From: DASCNA01 sp036011305
GTDB taxonomy: Bacteria; Verrucomicrobiota; Lentisphaeria; Victivallales; GWF2-38-69
Direction of reading: 5' to 3'
Assembly (NCBI GenBank): GCA_036011305.1
Contig: DASCNA010000262.1
Coordinates: 1-35,277 of the forward strand
DNA: 35,277 nt
Both the position numbers and the translations under genes were made by a program. The notes beneath the pieces are model-generated. The model ran no database searches, was not told where the DNA came from, and worked only from the letters and a program-made list of their open reading frames with translations. Shown piece after piece: positions 8,854 to 17,588 of the stretch. Positions within the stretch are counted from its first letter, which is position 1; each line of letters starts with the position of its first letter.

Positions 8854-10578
8854 ATGCCTAAAACTACCTTAAGTGATTTATTAGTTTCATATCTTGAAAT
8901 GTTAGAAGTTGAATTTGTATTCTGCGTCCCAGGCAGTGCGCTAAATCCATTCTTTGAAGCCCTTGGAAGGAGTGAGAGGCGAGGAAAAATAAAACTAGTT
9001 CTCAGCAGACATGAAAATGGAGCAGCTTATATGGCTGACGGATATGCAAGAGAAACAGGCAAACTTGGCGTATGCTGTGCGACTACCGGTCCAGGGGCTA
9101 CAAATTTTATTACAGGAATTTCCGCAGCATATTCTGAACATATCCCTGTTTTAGCTATAACACCTCAAACACTTATAAAAGATTTTAGCTTTGGAACATT
9201 TCAGGACTCCTCTTCTGATGGTTATGATATCATCAGAATGTTTGATAAATGCACTTATTATAATACTCTTATTACTCACTCAAACCAATTTGAAAAAAAA
9301 TTAACTTCAGCGCTCACAGTCGCATTATCAAGCTCAAAAGGTCCTGCCCACCTTAGTATACCTGCCGAGATCTTCAGTGCTCCTTTTGATGCACCTCCCA
9401 CTTATGGAAATTTAAAAAATTTAATTTCAGAGCAAGATCTGATTGTAGATAAAATATCTTTAGACAATCTTATAACCTCTATAACTCATACAATATCAGA
9501 CAATAAAAGCATAGCTATGCATGTAGATTTCAGATGTCATGAGGCAGGTAATTTAATAATGAAATTTGCAGAAATAGTCAATGCTGAAATTGTCACTACT
9601 CCAACCGGGAAAAAATCAATTAATCCTTATCATCCGCTATATAAAGGTGTTTTTGGATTCTCCGGCCATTCATCCGCAAGAGAAGTAATGGAAAATCAAA
9701 ATTTAGGGTTAATCATAAGCGTTGCTTCGGATATGAATGAATGGGGGACATGTCGCTGGGATACCTCTCTACTTAATGAAAAATTAGTCCATATTGATGA
9801 CAAGATATCAAATTTTAGACAGTCTCCCATGGCAAAAACACATATATTAGGAAATTTTAAGTCAGTCTTTTCATACCTGGTTAATTGTTTAGAGCAAAAT
9901 AAACCATTTTTAAAACAAAGTAAAATAAATTCTTGCTCTCAATATTCAGATCGCAGTCACATTTCGGAATATATTCCTAAAAATATAAAAATAAGAAATT
10001 CTATCAATGGATTAACTATTAATCCAAATGAATTAGTCAAACCACCAATATTAATACAGAAAATAGTGGAGAAATTTCCTAAATGTACAAGATACTATAT
10101 CGATAACAGCAACAGCATTCCCTGGACAATACACCATATGTTTTTAGAGCAGTATCAAAACTACAATATTTCCATAAATTTCGCTCCAATGGGTTGGGCT
10201 ATAGGTGCTGCAGCAGGATCAGGTTTCGGCAACAAAAATGTACCTACAGTATGTTTTACTGGAGATGGTTGTTTTCTCATGAGCGTAACAGAATTAAGTG
10301 TAATTGCCGAGCATAATTTACCAATAGTGATTGTACTTCTAAAAGATAAACTTTACGGAATGATTAAACAAAGTCATGATCTGAAAGGCTGTGATAGAGC
10401 AAATTTTTCAATTCCTGAAACTGATTTCTGTTTACTTGCTGAATCATTAGGAGCAAATTCTATTAAAGTTACCAATTTAGAAGATTTAGAGCAAATAAAT
10501 TTTGATAAAATAAAAATGCCTACTCTTATTGAGGTATTAATTGATCCAAATGAAAAAGCTCCGTTAGGAATGTGCTGA
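8854..10578 (+). CDS. ThDP-dependent enzyme of the acetolactate synthase / pyruvate oxidase superfamily
   Basis: 574 residues with the three-domain layout of this superfamily. The PYR domain has the cofactor-activating Glu E54 in SRHENGAAYMADGYAR and the GPGATNFITGI segment. The PP domain starts the ThDP motif at GDG (D471), ending in LKDKLYGMIKQ, where most relatives read NN; the Asp there falls at the usual Mg2+-ligand position, so activity is still expected. The part around 350-390 is a Lys/Ser/Asn-rich linker that looks less conserved. AGGAG lies 8 bp before the ATG. No acetolactate synthase small subunit gene is nearby. Neighbours are umuC upstream and a rubredoxin 73 bp downstream. I cannot name the reaction; acetolactate synthase or a 2-oxoacid decarboxylase/oxidase are options. 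Confidence 0.8.
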   Translation: MPKTTLSDLLVSYLEMLEVEFVFCVPGSALNPFFEALGRSERRGKIKLVLSRHENGAAYMADGYARETGKLGVCCATTGPGATNFITGISAAYSEHIPVLAITPQTLIKDFSFGTFQDSSSDGYDIIRMFDKCTYYNTLITHSNQFEKKLTSALTVALSSSKGPAHLSIPAEIFSAPFDAPPTYGNLKNLISEQDLIVDKISLDNLITSITHTISDNKSIAMHVDFRCHEAGNLIMKFAEIVNAEIVTTPTGKKSINPYHPLYKGVFGFSGHSSAREVMENQNLGLIISVASDMNEWGTCRWDTSLLNEKLVHIDDKISNFRQSPMAKTHILGNFKSVFSYLVNCLEQNKPFLKQSKINSCSQYSDRSHISEYIPKNIKIRNSINGLTINPNELVKPPILIQKIVEKFPKCTRYYIDNSNSIPWTIHHMFLEQYQNYNISINFAPMGWAIGAAAGSGFGNKNVPTVCFTGDGCFLMSVTELSVIAEHNLPIVIVLLKDKLYGMIKQSHDLKGCDRANFSIPETDFCLLAESLGANSIKVTNLEDLEQINFDKIKMPTLIEVLIDPNEKAPLGMC

Positions 10579-10651
10579 TTAAATTTTATCAGTTCTCACA
10601 CGGTAATATATAATAATACTTATTTAAACTTTAAATTCAGGATTCTAAATA

Positions 10652-10813
10652 ATGAAATGCTATATCTGCAAATTTTGTGGCTATGAATATGATCCCGTGG
10701 AAGGAGATCCTATTAATAAAATATCTATAAAAACGACATTTAAAAATCTACCTAATGATTGGAAATGTCCTATATGTCAGGCGGTAAAAGCAGATTTTTA
10801 TGAATCAGATTAA
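10652..10813 (+). CDS. Rubredoxin
   Basis: 53 residues from ATG 10652 to TAA 10811-10813, with AGGA 9 bp upstream of the start. The two Fe-binding knuckles are visible: CKFCGYEYDP near the start (C6, C9) and CPICQAVKADF near the end, with WKCP between. Family members are 45-60 residue one-electron carriers with a single Fe(Cys)4 centre, often serving oxygen or peroxide detoxification or flavoprotein partners in anaerobes. The second knuckle reads CPIC-QA where CP-x-C-G is usual, a mild variation. It follows the ThDP enzyme on the same strand; whether that enzyme is its partner is only a guess. Confidence 0.93.
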   Translation: MKCYICKFCGYEYDPVEGDPINKISIKTTFKNLPNDWKCPICQAVKADFYESD

Positions 10814-10968
10814 ATATTATACATTTTCTAATTTTGATCTTTAAATTTTTATATTTACTGAATCTAACTTTTCTTAATCTCTAATCCAGAAGTATTGCAA
10901 TTAACTTTTTAATTCTGTATTATAAAGATAAGTAATGTTATAATAATATTTGGCTGGATACTCCTCAT

Positions 10969-11409
10969 ATGAGGTATACTGAAAGAGAAAAAACAGTTAT
11001 CATTATAGCAGGTATTCTATCTGTGGCATGCCCAATGGCATACACGATATTCCATCTATTAGATTTCTCAGATATATCTCACTCGAACGCTCATTATCTA
11101 GTTTTGTACAGACCTGCAATCATTGCAACAACTTTCACATATTTTGTATGCTTATTAACCTTAATATTTTATACAATAAAAGGCATTTTGACAGGATACA
11201 GAAGACATCAGAAAAACAGTACCTACTTTATAGTTTTACTAATTTTGACTTTATTAATTCTAATATATAATCCAATATTGTTATTTTATTTTCTAAAATA
11301 TGTATCATTTTTTTCTACTCTAAAAACCTTATGGATTATCATACACTTTTTGGGAGCAATTATCCCCATAGTTCTTATTTTAAAAATAATAAGTGAAAAA
11401 AAACATTGA
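10969..11409 (+). CDS. Small membrane protein of unknown function, about four TM segments
   Basis: 146 residues with four hydrophobic stretches at roughly 10-30, 48-70, 83-110 and 117-140, and a charged C-terminus (KIISEKKH). No motif is recognised. There is no clear ribosome binding site before the ATG (the preceding bases are tactcctcat), so the start is uncertain. The gene stands apart, after the rubredoxin and convergent with the next - strand gene. Confidence 0.55.
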   Translation: MRYTEREKTVIIIAGILSVACPMAYTIFHLLDFSDISHSNAHYLVLYRPAIIATTFTYFVCLLTLIFYTIKGILTGYRRHQKNSTYFIVLLILTLLILIYNPILLFYFLKYVSFFSTLKTLWIIIHFLGAIIPIVLILKIISEKKH

Positions 11410-11439
11410 TTGGATTATTTTTCAAACTTATCTTATCTA

Positions 11440-11718
11440 TTAAAACTCAGGTCCTGCAGTGAAAACTACATTATCACTACAATCTAAAATTTTATAGCTT
11501 ATCATATTATTATTTTTTCTAAAAATAACCCTGCCTATAATCACTCCATGATCTTTCATTATTAAATGGCAGTTATACTCATCTATATCCATTGGATTTA
11601 TTGAATAATTTGGATTATCCATTAATACAGATTCATTCAGACCTAAACTCGTACAAAATTCTTTCATTATCTTCTCGAGAAGAGCTCTATTTGTAAATAT
11701 TCCTTCTGATATTTTCAT
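11440..11718 (-). CDS. Hypothetical protein, 92 residues
   Basis: A soluble-looking 92-residue protein with no recognised motif. The N-terminal half is acidic and helical; the C-terminal half (CHLIMKDHGVIIGRVIFRK and onward) looks like alternating beta strands. It has no signal peptide or membrane segment. It ends 30 bp from the + strand membrane protein, convergent with it, and is separated by 139 bp from the next small gene on the same strand. Confidence 0.5.
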   Translation of the reverse strand: MKISEGIFTNRALLEKIMKEFCTSLGLNESVLMDNPNYSINPMDIDEYNCHLIMKDHGVIIGRVIFRKNNNMISYKILDCSDNVVFTAGPEF

Positions 11719-11857
11719 AACCTATTCTCTTTATTTAAAACCATTTGCAGAAATAAAAAATGTTGTTATTATCGCGCTATAGCTATTATGATTATTTTCA
11801 TTTGCATCATTGTACTCCAGCTATTTAAACAAGGCAGGGAGTATACTCAAATTTTTC

Positions 11858-12121
11858 TTAAGCATTTTTAAGTTTTACTATAATCTGAGTTGTTCCAATC
11901 ATTATTTCTGATTCTTTTCCATTGCAACTAGCATCATTTACTAATTTAGTTGCTGTATCCTTATGATATGTTCCTGCTTCTGATAAATTTTCGGTAAATC
12001 CTATTCCAGCCGGTTTCCACCATGCATTTTTTTCGAAGCTCCAAATATAGAACTTATCATTTTCGTCACTTAACACTCCCAAGCTGATTGTTGGGATTAT
12101 ATCCTTAGTTGCTGATTTCAT
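11858..12121 (-). CDS. Hypothetical protein with WWKP motif, 87 residues
   Basis: 87 residues with AAAGGG about 9 bp before the ATG, which supports translation. The segment WWKPAGIGFTENLSEAGTY resembles a small uncharacterised family in which a WWxP turn is followed by a Tyr/Phe-Thr and an AGxY motif before an Ala-rich helix (here DTATKLVNDA). That resemblance is from memory and gives no function. No signal peptide or membrane segment. Confidence 0.6.
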   Translation of the reverse strand: MKSATKDIIPTISLGVLSDENDKFYIWSFEKNAWWKPAGIGFTENLSEAGTYHKDTATKLVNDASCNGKESEIMIGTTQIIVKLKNA

Positions 12122-12290
12122 TTTGTTTTCCCTTTCATAAATTTGATTTTAATAAATATGCAAAATATTTCCGCCTGATGGTTTATATAAACTTCTGCAG
12201 TTTCTTATCTTAAATAAGCTATCAATACTTTCCCAGTATCTGCTTTTTATTTAAGATTATGTAAAAATCTATATGTAAGTCAAAGAAAAA

Positions 12291-13472
12291 TCAAATAGTA
12301 TCAACGATATTCAAAATATTCAGGAATACTGACAAGGCAATTTCCATAGCTTTTTCATTCCCTTCCAATTTGGAATTATGAAGGGGAAAACAGGAACCTG
12401 GTATATTTATATCAGCAGTCCCAGTAAGAAAAAGAGCCCCCCTTGATTTTTTTGTTTTCTTAATAAGAAAAGCTACATCCTCTCCTGCCATACCAAAAAT
12501 ACGATCTTTAAATTTAAATTTGTCAGGTACGGCTCTCTTTATAATTTCAAAGCAGTCCAAATGATTTAGAACAGAAGGATATCCAAATGTTGGAACATAT
12601 TCAGTTTTTATATCGTGTGCGCTTCCTATATGAGAAATCATCTTTTTGATTTCTGTATGAGAATTTTCTCTATCTTTCTTATACATTGTTCGCAGTGTTC
12701 CGCGCATATTAAGTGTACCTGGAATAATATTATACGTCCCTTCTCCAGCATGTATATCTGTGATAGAGAGAACTATGGGATGGAAAGGGTCGGTTTTACG
12801 TGATATTAAAGTTTGAAGGGCCTGAATTATTTCACATGCCACAGGTATTACATCGCATGTTTGCTCAGGACGGGAACCGTGACCTCCAACACCTTCCAGA
12901 TAAATATCAAAAACATCATGATTAGAAGTCATCGGACGAATAGTGGTTAATATTTCTCCAATTGGAACGGAAGAATCAAAATGATTTGCAAAAAAGTAAT
13001 CAACATCATCTAAAAAACCGGATTCAACAACACGAATAGCACCTCCCCCACGTATCGGGTTTTCTTCTGCAGATTGAAAAATAAATTTAATTTTTTTAAT
13101 CTTTTTAAGGTTTTCACATTGACCTTCAACATGTTTCAAAAGCATTAATAAAGTTGCAGTATGCATATCATGCATACATGCATGCATTACACCTCTGTTT
13201 TTTGATCTAAACGGAAGATTTGTCTCTTCTGTCAGCTCCAGAGCATCGATATCTGCACGAAATGCAACTGTATTTCCATGTTTATTCAGGTGTAATGTCG
13301 CAAGTAGTGTCGGTTTTAAACTCTCATCAATTTCTATATTTTTTATATCTTTAATTTTATCTAAAAGATATTTAAAGGTATTATATTCTTCATAAGAAAT
13401 CTCAGGATTTGCATGAATGTATCTTCTATCCTTGATTCCGTCTTCTATTATTTTTTTATTTTTTATTAACAT
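12291..13472 (-). CDS. M20-family amidohydrolase (N-acyl amino acid amidohydrolase/aminoacylase-like)
   Basis: 393 residues, with the dinuclear-metal peptidase M20 layout. Metal-site residues visible are D73 in FRADIDAL, C99 and H101 in GVMHACMHDMHTA, and E136-E137 in FQSAEENP; the lid domain starts near GVGGHGSRPE. Relatives remove acyl groups from amino acids or act on hippurate-like substrates. The canonical HACGHD reads HACMHD here; the Gly to Met change sits between two metal-site residues and could alter the site. The start codon overlaps the last codons of the MFS transporter gene by 7 bp, so uptake and hydrolysis of the same compound is likely. The substrate is unknown. Confidence 0.88.
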   Translation of the reverse strand: MLIKNKKIIEDGIKDRRYIHANPEISYEEYNTFKYLLDKIKDIKNIEIDESLKPTLLATLHLNKHGNTVAFRADIDALELTEETNLPFRSKNRGVMHACMHDMHTATLLMLLKHVEGQCENLKKIKKIKFIFQSAEENPIRGGGAIRVVESGFLDDVDYFFANHFDSSVPIGEILTTIRPMTSNHDVFDIYLEGVGGHGSRPEQTCDVIPVACEIIQALQTLISRKTDPFHPIVLSITDIHAGEGTYNIIPGTLNMRGTLRTMYKKDRENSHTEIKKMISHIGSAHDIKTEYVPTFGYPSVLNHLDCFEIIKRAVPDKFKFKDRIFGMAGEDVAFLIKKTKKSRGALFLTGTADINIPGSCFPLHNSKLEGNEKAMEIALSVFLNILNIVDTI

Positions 13473-14656
13473 AGTTTTTTACTCAGTAAATCCTTTCTGT
13501 ATTCATCGTGTTTTGTTATTGGAATAATTGTAAAAATCGGAATTAGTACCAAAATCGATAATATGATAAAACATACATTATAATTATTATTGGTCGTAAT
13601 TAATATAAAACCAAATAAACTCGGAGCTATAGCTCCTCCCAATGCTCCTCCAAAATTTATAATCCCTGTTGAAACAGGTATTTCATTTTTAGTATACAAC
13701 TGCTGATTTAAAGACATAAGCATAGAAAACCCGCCAAAACTGAAACCATATGCAAGAGCCATACTTTCAATATAAAACGGAGTAAAAACAATCCCCAAAC
13801 CAAGTACTGCAATTAAAATAATTAAGATTAAATATATGTTTTTAGGTCTGAAATATTTTGTAAGATACCCCATAAGCAGAATACAAAAAAAAGCCACTGC
13901 GGCATTGACAGCCGATAAATAGGATGCAGCCTGAACTGAAAACCCCTTACTGTCGGCAAAATATAAAACTGCAAAATTAAAAATAGCGTACAGATATATA
14001 TTTATAAACAGCATGTTAACCAGCATGCAGAGAGTAGTTTTACGAAATAGAATTAAACGAAAAGGTACTGATTTTTCATGTTTTTCAACCAGTTCTACGT
14101 CTGGAATGAACTTAATAATCAGAACTGCTATTACCAGGCACAATATTCCAACAGCAGTATAACCGGCACGCCAGCTGAAAAAATCCATCAATGGAACTAG
14201 CAAAACAGCTATAGCTAAACTTGATACTCCAACAGAAGAAATCTGATATGCCTGAACCTGTTTTGACTTTTTCTCAGCAAAAAGAGCACAAATTATTGAA
14301 GCAGAACATAGAAAGAATCCCGCCGCCATAACACCTTCAACAGCCTTTATAAATAAAAATGCAGAATAGGTTGAACTTAATGCAAATAAAATTTCACAAA
14401 TTCCCATTCCTGCAAATGTAAATACTGCATGCTTTTTTACACCTATTTTTCTGGTTACAACACCTAAAAGAAGAAATGAAACAGAATAGGTCCAGAAAAA
14501 AGTTGCGGCGATATTACCCAGCTGTACGGCTGAAAAATGATATTCAGACTGCAGAAAAGGAAAGCTTACTCCAACTAAACCTTTCAGCATATAAATGGAT
14601 AATCCCATGAAATATAAAATGGAAAAAATCCAGGCAGATTTTTTATCTTTTTTCAT
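13466..14656 (-). CDS. Major facilitator superfamily transporter
   Basis: 396 residues with about 12 hydrophobic segments in two halves and a cytoplasmic-looking loop near VELVEKHEKS between TM6 and TM7. GVVTRKIGVKKHA, between TM2 and TM3, fits the MFS loop 2-3 signature only loosely. A strong AAGGGGAGAG ribosome binding site (14661-14670) precedes the ATG by 4 bp. The stop overlaps the start of the M20 amidohydrolase, so the two are translated together; by context it probably imports that enzyme's substrate, such as an acylated amino acid. The direction and substrate are inference. Confidence 0.88.
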   Translation of the reverse strand: MKKDKKSAWIFSILYFMGLSIYMLKGLVGVSFPFLQSEYHFSAVQLGNIAATFFWTYSVSFLLLGVVTRKIGVKKHAVFTFAGMGICEILFALSSTYSAFLFIKAVEGVMAAGFFLCSASIICALFAEKKSKQVQAYQISSVGVSSLAIAVLLVPLMDFFSWRAGYTAVGILCLVIAVLIIKFIPDVELVEKHEKSVPFRLILFRKTTLCMLVNMLFINIYLYAIFNFAVLYFADSKGFSVQAASYLSAVNAAVAFFCILLMGYLTKYFRPKNIYLILIILIAVLGLGIVFTPFYIESMALAYGFSFGGFSMLMSLNQQLYTKNEIPVSTGIINFGGALGGAIAPSLFGFILITTNNNYNVCFIILSILVLIPIFTIIPITKHDEYRKDLLSKKLC

Positions 14657-14690
14657 AACGCTCTCCCCTTATCATATAAACGTTTGAAAA

Positions 14691-14709
14691 ATCATAATAT
14701 TTTTATGAT
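14691..14709. promoter_or_regulatory. Dyad upstream of the MFS-amidohydrolase operon
   Basis: Seven-bp arms ATCATAA and TTATGAT around a 5-bp centre, 35 bp before the MFS start codon. The position suits an operator for a dimeric regulator, but the bases are all AT-rich and the arrangement could be chance. Confidence 0.25.
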
Positions 14710-14829
14710 AAATTTAATAAAATATTTGAGTTGATTTTACATCATTAATTTAAAATACAAAAGCTATTTACACTATATTCCACATCATAAAGCTTTTCGA
14801 GTTTTTTTATATCAACAATATCATTCTAT

Positions 14830-14967
14830 TTATATCACAGTATCTCTTGCAAATTTTTCCCAGTCAGTGTTAATCGTTCTCTGGATTCTACCAACAACAT
14901 TTTTAGAATCAGTAATGACATCAACTTCTCTATTTCTTTTTATAGAAGTAAATCTTCTTAATGCCAT
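14830..14967 (-). CDS. Possible 45-residue gene
   Basis: An open frame of 45 residues starting MALRRFTSIKRNREVD and ending WEKFARDTVI, in a stretch between the divergent MFS and permease genes. The composition is protein-like (mixed charged and hydrophobic, few rare residues) and its base content is less AT-rich than its flanks. No clear ribosome binding site precedes the ATG, and I recognise no family. It could be a real small gene, or the remnant of a larger one. The remaining bases between 14657 and 15067 hold only the 14691-14709 dyad and AT-rich sequence. Confidence 0.3.
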   Translation of the reverse strand: MALRRFTSIKRNREVDVITDSKNVVGRIQRTINTDWEKFARDTVI

Positions 14968-15067
14968 ATACTCAACTTAAAGCTATAATCATAAAGAAAT
15001 AAATAAAAAAAGTTAGCTTTGACTCAGACATATTTATTAAAAAAAAACACATAAACTGGTACCCAAA

Positions 15068-16684
15068 ATGAATAATGTTCAGAAGCCCCAAAAAATAGGT
15101 TTATTTTCTGTAATAGCAATATCCGTGAGCGGAATAATTGGAAGTGGGTGGATGTTTAGCGCTTATTTAGGTGCAAAGGAAGCTGGTTCCGCAGTTTATT
15201 TTTCTTGGACTCTTGCTCTTATATTTTTTCTATTAATGGCGCTGGTTATTTCCGAAATTGTAGCGATGTATCCTGTTAGAGGAGTTGTTGGCAGGCTTGG
15301 AGTCATATCACATAATAAATATTTTGGAGCAATTTTTTCATTTGCAATATGGCTGGACTTTATAGGAGGTATTCCTGCCGAAGCCCAGGCTACTGTAGAG
15401 TACATGTCGAGTCTTTCACCTTCTATATCCAACCATCTTATGTATGACGGTTCATTGACCTTTTTAGGTATATGCCTAACATTAGTTATATTGATAATAT
15501 ATTGGGTTATTAATATGTTTGGAATAAAGTTTTTCGCCAAAATAAATAATGTAATTGTTGTCTATAAATTTATCATCCCGGTTTTTGTCGGTATTATCAT
15601 AATTATTTTCTGTTTCCAAATAGATAATTTTAGTGCATTTCATCACTCTTTTATGCCATACGGAGCAAACTCAATATTTATGGCAATAACAGCTTCAGGA
15701 ATGATATATGCATTTAATGGGTTTCAACTTGGGACCTCTTTCGCCAGTGAAGTAAAAAACCCGGCCAAAACTCTGCCGGCAGGTATGATTTTATCAATTA
15801 TAATATGCTTTATTATATATATTCTTCTTCAAACAGCCTTCATCGGTGCTCTAAATACAAAAGAATTAGCTTCTACAGGGTGGCATGCATTAAACTTTGA
15901 TTCTCCATTTGTAAAACTTACATCGTTGCTTGGCCTGAATTTTGTGACATTAATGCTTTACGTTGATGCATGTATATCTCCAAGTGGAACAGGGATTGCA
16001 TTTGTTGGTGGTACGTCGAGGGTATTATGCGGAATGGCAAGAGAAAAACAGATGCCGAAAATATTCTCTAAAGTGAATAAAAAATATAATTTTTCCAGTG
16101 CATCAATGCTTTTTAACTTTATCATTGCTGTATGTTTTCTGTTTCTATTCCACAGCTGGGCAAACATAATTCTATTTTTAACTTCATTAATCATTCTGCT
16201 TTATATGATAGTTCCAATCTCACTGGTTGGTTTGAGACGTGCTTTACCAAACAAAAAACGCACGTATAAACTTCCATGCGCATTTACATTTTGTACAATC
16301 CTTTTTATCATCCAATCCCTATTTTTTGTTTTTGTCGGAGCGAAAGATATGCTATACCTCACTGTCGCAATAACCATTTTTATGATAATTTTTATTTCAT
16401 TGAACGGTGCAAAGAACAGTGAATATAAACTTAAAGATATTATATACACCTGTTTACCTTTTATAATTTTTCTATGGATTCTAACGGCTCTGATATGCAT
16501 CGGCCCGATAACTTATGGAGGATGCGGAATACTGAATACCTATACCCTCTTTATATCTATAGGTGTCTTATCTTTTATAACCTTTACATATGTAACAAGT
16601 TCGAATTTCGTAAACAAATGCCGAGTAATTAAAGACTCGATGGAACCGGTAGACCTTACAGACGAAACAGCTATAGAAATGTAA
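15068..16684 (+). CDS. APC-superfamily amino-acid permease
   Basis: 538 residues with 12 to 14 hydrophobic segments. TM1 has the broken-helix signature SGIIGSGWMFSAY, and the TM6-like segment ITASGMIYAFNGFQLG contains the second unwound region expected in these transporters. EVKNPAKTLPAG is the conserved cytoplasmic loop after it. The family imports amino acids with a cation or by exchange; the sequence most recalls aspartate/proton-type bacterial symporters, but the substrate is not settled. The ribosome binding site is weak. It is divergent from the MFS operon and stands alone. Confidence 0.85.
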   Translation: MNNVQKPQKIGLFSVIAISVSGIIGSGWMFSAYLGAKEAGSAVYFSWTLALIFFLLMALVISEIVAMYPVRGVVGRLGVISHNKYFGAIFSFAIWLDFIGGIPAEAQATVEYMSSLSPSISNHLMYDGSLTFLGICLTLVILIIYWVINMFGIKFFAKINNVIVVYKFIIPVFVGIIIIIFCFQIDNFSAFHHSFMPYGANSIFMAITASGMIYAFNGFQLGTSFASEVKNPAKTLPAGMILSIIICFIIYILLQTAFIGALNTKELASTGWHALNFDSPFVKLTSLLGLNFVTLMLYVDACISPSGTGIAFVGGTSRVLCGMAREKQMPKIFSKVNKKYNFSSASMLFNFIIAVCFLFLFHSWANIILFLTSLIILLYMIVPISLVGLRRALPNKKRTYKLPCAFTFCTILFIIQSLFFVFVGAKDMLYLTVAITIFMIIFISLNGAKNSEYKLKDIIYTCLPFIIFLWILTALICIGPITYGGCGILNTYTLFISIGVLSFITFTYVTSSNFVNKCRVIKDSMEPVDLTDETAIEM

Positions 16685-16744
16685 GTATTGATAATAATCT
16701 ATTAAACAGGTACACTTCAAATAGTAATTAGTAAATAAAAAGGC

Positions 16745-16774
16745 GGGATACTAAATGTAAACAATTAGTATCCC
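16745..16774 (-). terminator. Stem-loop with U-tract on the - strand
   Basis: A perfect 10-bp stem (gggatactaa with ttagtatccc) around a 10-base loop. On the - strand it is followed by GCCTTTTTATTT, as in an intrinsic terminator; on the + strand there is no T-run. It may end transcription coming from the tRNA-Leu side, and may still slow read-through from the permease, whose stop codon is 60 bp away. Confidence 0.5.
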
Positions 16775-16969
16775 TAGTATATAAAAAACTCCCTTTACAA
16801 AATCACGACCTAGCAGATGCCTTAACTAAATATAACTATAATTAGTCTGCAGGTCTACTCTAGTAACTAATTTATATGTTTTATATAAACGTAAGCATAA
16901 TATATATTCCACAAATAATGTAAATGGTTTTTCCAAAATGAATTTACTTCTTCAAGAATATATCAGAAC

Positions 16970-16997
16970 ATGATGTATTGCACGTGCAGTACATCAT
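16970..16997. repeat. 28-bp near-perfect palindrome centred on CACGTG
   Basis: Arms of 8 bp (atgatgta / tacatcat) and a self-complementary core tgcacgtgca, with a single T-G mismatch pair between them. As DNA it resembles a dimer-binding operator; as RNA it would form one long hairpin. No T-run follows on either strand, so it is not a standard terminator. Confidence 0.55.
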
Positions 16998-17262
16998 AAA
17001 TGGCCGCTCAAAAAAAATATTTGGTTATAAAACTCCATATTTATTTTTAGTTTCTTGGATTAAATCTATGGGGTTGCACTAGTAAATTGAATTTAAGTTA
17101 TATTTTAGCTGACCTATAATCCGCCCGTGCATATTGAAAAAATAAATAGTGGAGTGTGTATGCTATTTCTATACTCATTCTACATGTATGAAACCGAAAT
17201 ATTATACAGTTTTGCTATAAAACAATGTTACACAGCGTAATTTGATTAAGAAATGAAAGATA

Positions 17263-17349
17263 TGGTACCGAAGGTGGGACTCGAACCCACACTCTCTAAC
17301 GAGAACCAGATTTTGAATCTGGCGCGTCTGCCAATTTCGCCACTTCGGC
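17263..17349 (-). tRNA. tRNA-Leu (CAA)
   Basis: The - strand folds as a class II tRNA: 7-bp acceptor stem (gccgaag with cttcggt), D arm with AATTGG, anticodon stem CCAGA/TCTGG around loop TTCAAAA with anticodon CAA at 17313-17315, a long variable arm, and a T arm with GGTTCGAGTCC. Discriminator A and an encoded CCA end the gene. The long variable arm and CAA anticodon identify leucine. Confidence 0.97.
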
Positions 17350-17363
17350 TTAAGTGAAAGTAA

Positions 17364-17391
17364 AATATAATTTTATGCTTTAAAATTTCAA
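17364..17391 (-). promoter_or_regulatory. Candidate promoter of tRNA-Leu
   Basis: On the - strand, TTGAAA (17386-17391) and TATATT (17364-17369) are separated by 16 bp, placing the start of transcription just ahead of the tRNA 5' end at 17349. Good position, moderate match in very AT-rich sequence. Confidence 0.45.
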
Positions 17392-17588
17392 TTGCTTAAT
17401 CAGAGAATTAATAAGTTTTTACAAAAACATTGCAATATTAAAATAAATCGTAAAATAATTTGTTATGCAAAGAATAATGTATAAATAATTCAATATTCAA
17501 TTAACTAATTGCAATATTCTATAATAAATTTATCTTTATATCTTTTATATTTTTATTATTCTGCAGGTATAAGCAAGGGGAAATTTTT

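Larger units (their letters stand above)
16685..17262. other. Gene-poor stretch between the permease and tRNA-Leu
   Basis: No open frame of convincing length on either strand. It holds a 10-bp stem-loop at 16745-16774 and a 28-bp imperfect palindrome at 16970-16997, both listed separately. The rest is AT-rich sequence in which I see no gene, insertion sequence or repeat family. Confidence 0.6.

Noticed and set aside
15196..15540. 114-residue frame opposite the permease
   Set aside because: It lies entirely antisense to a membrane protein with clear motifs; it has no ribosome site or known family.
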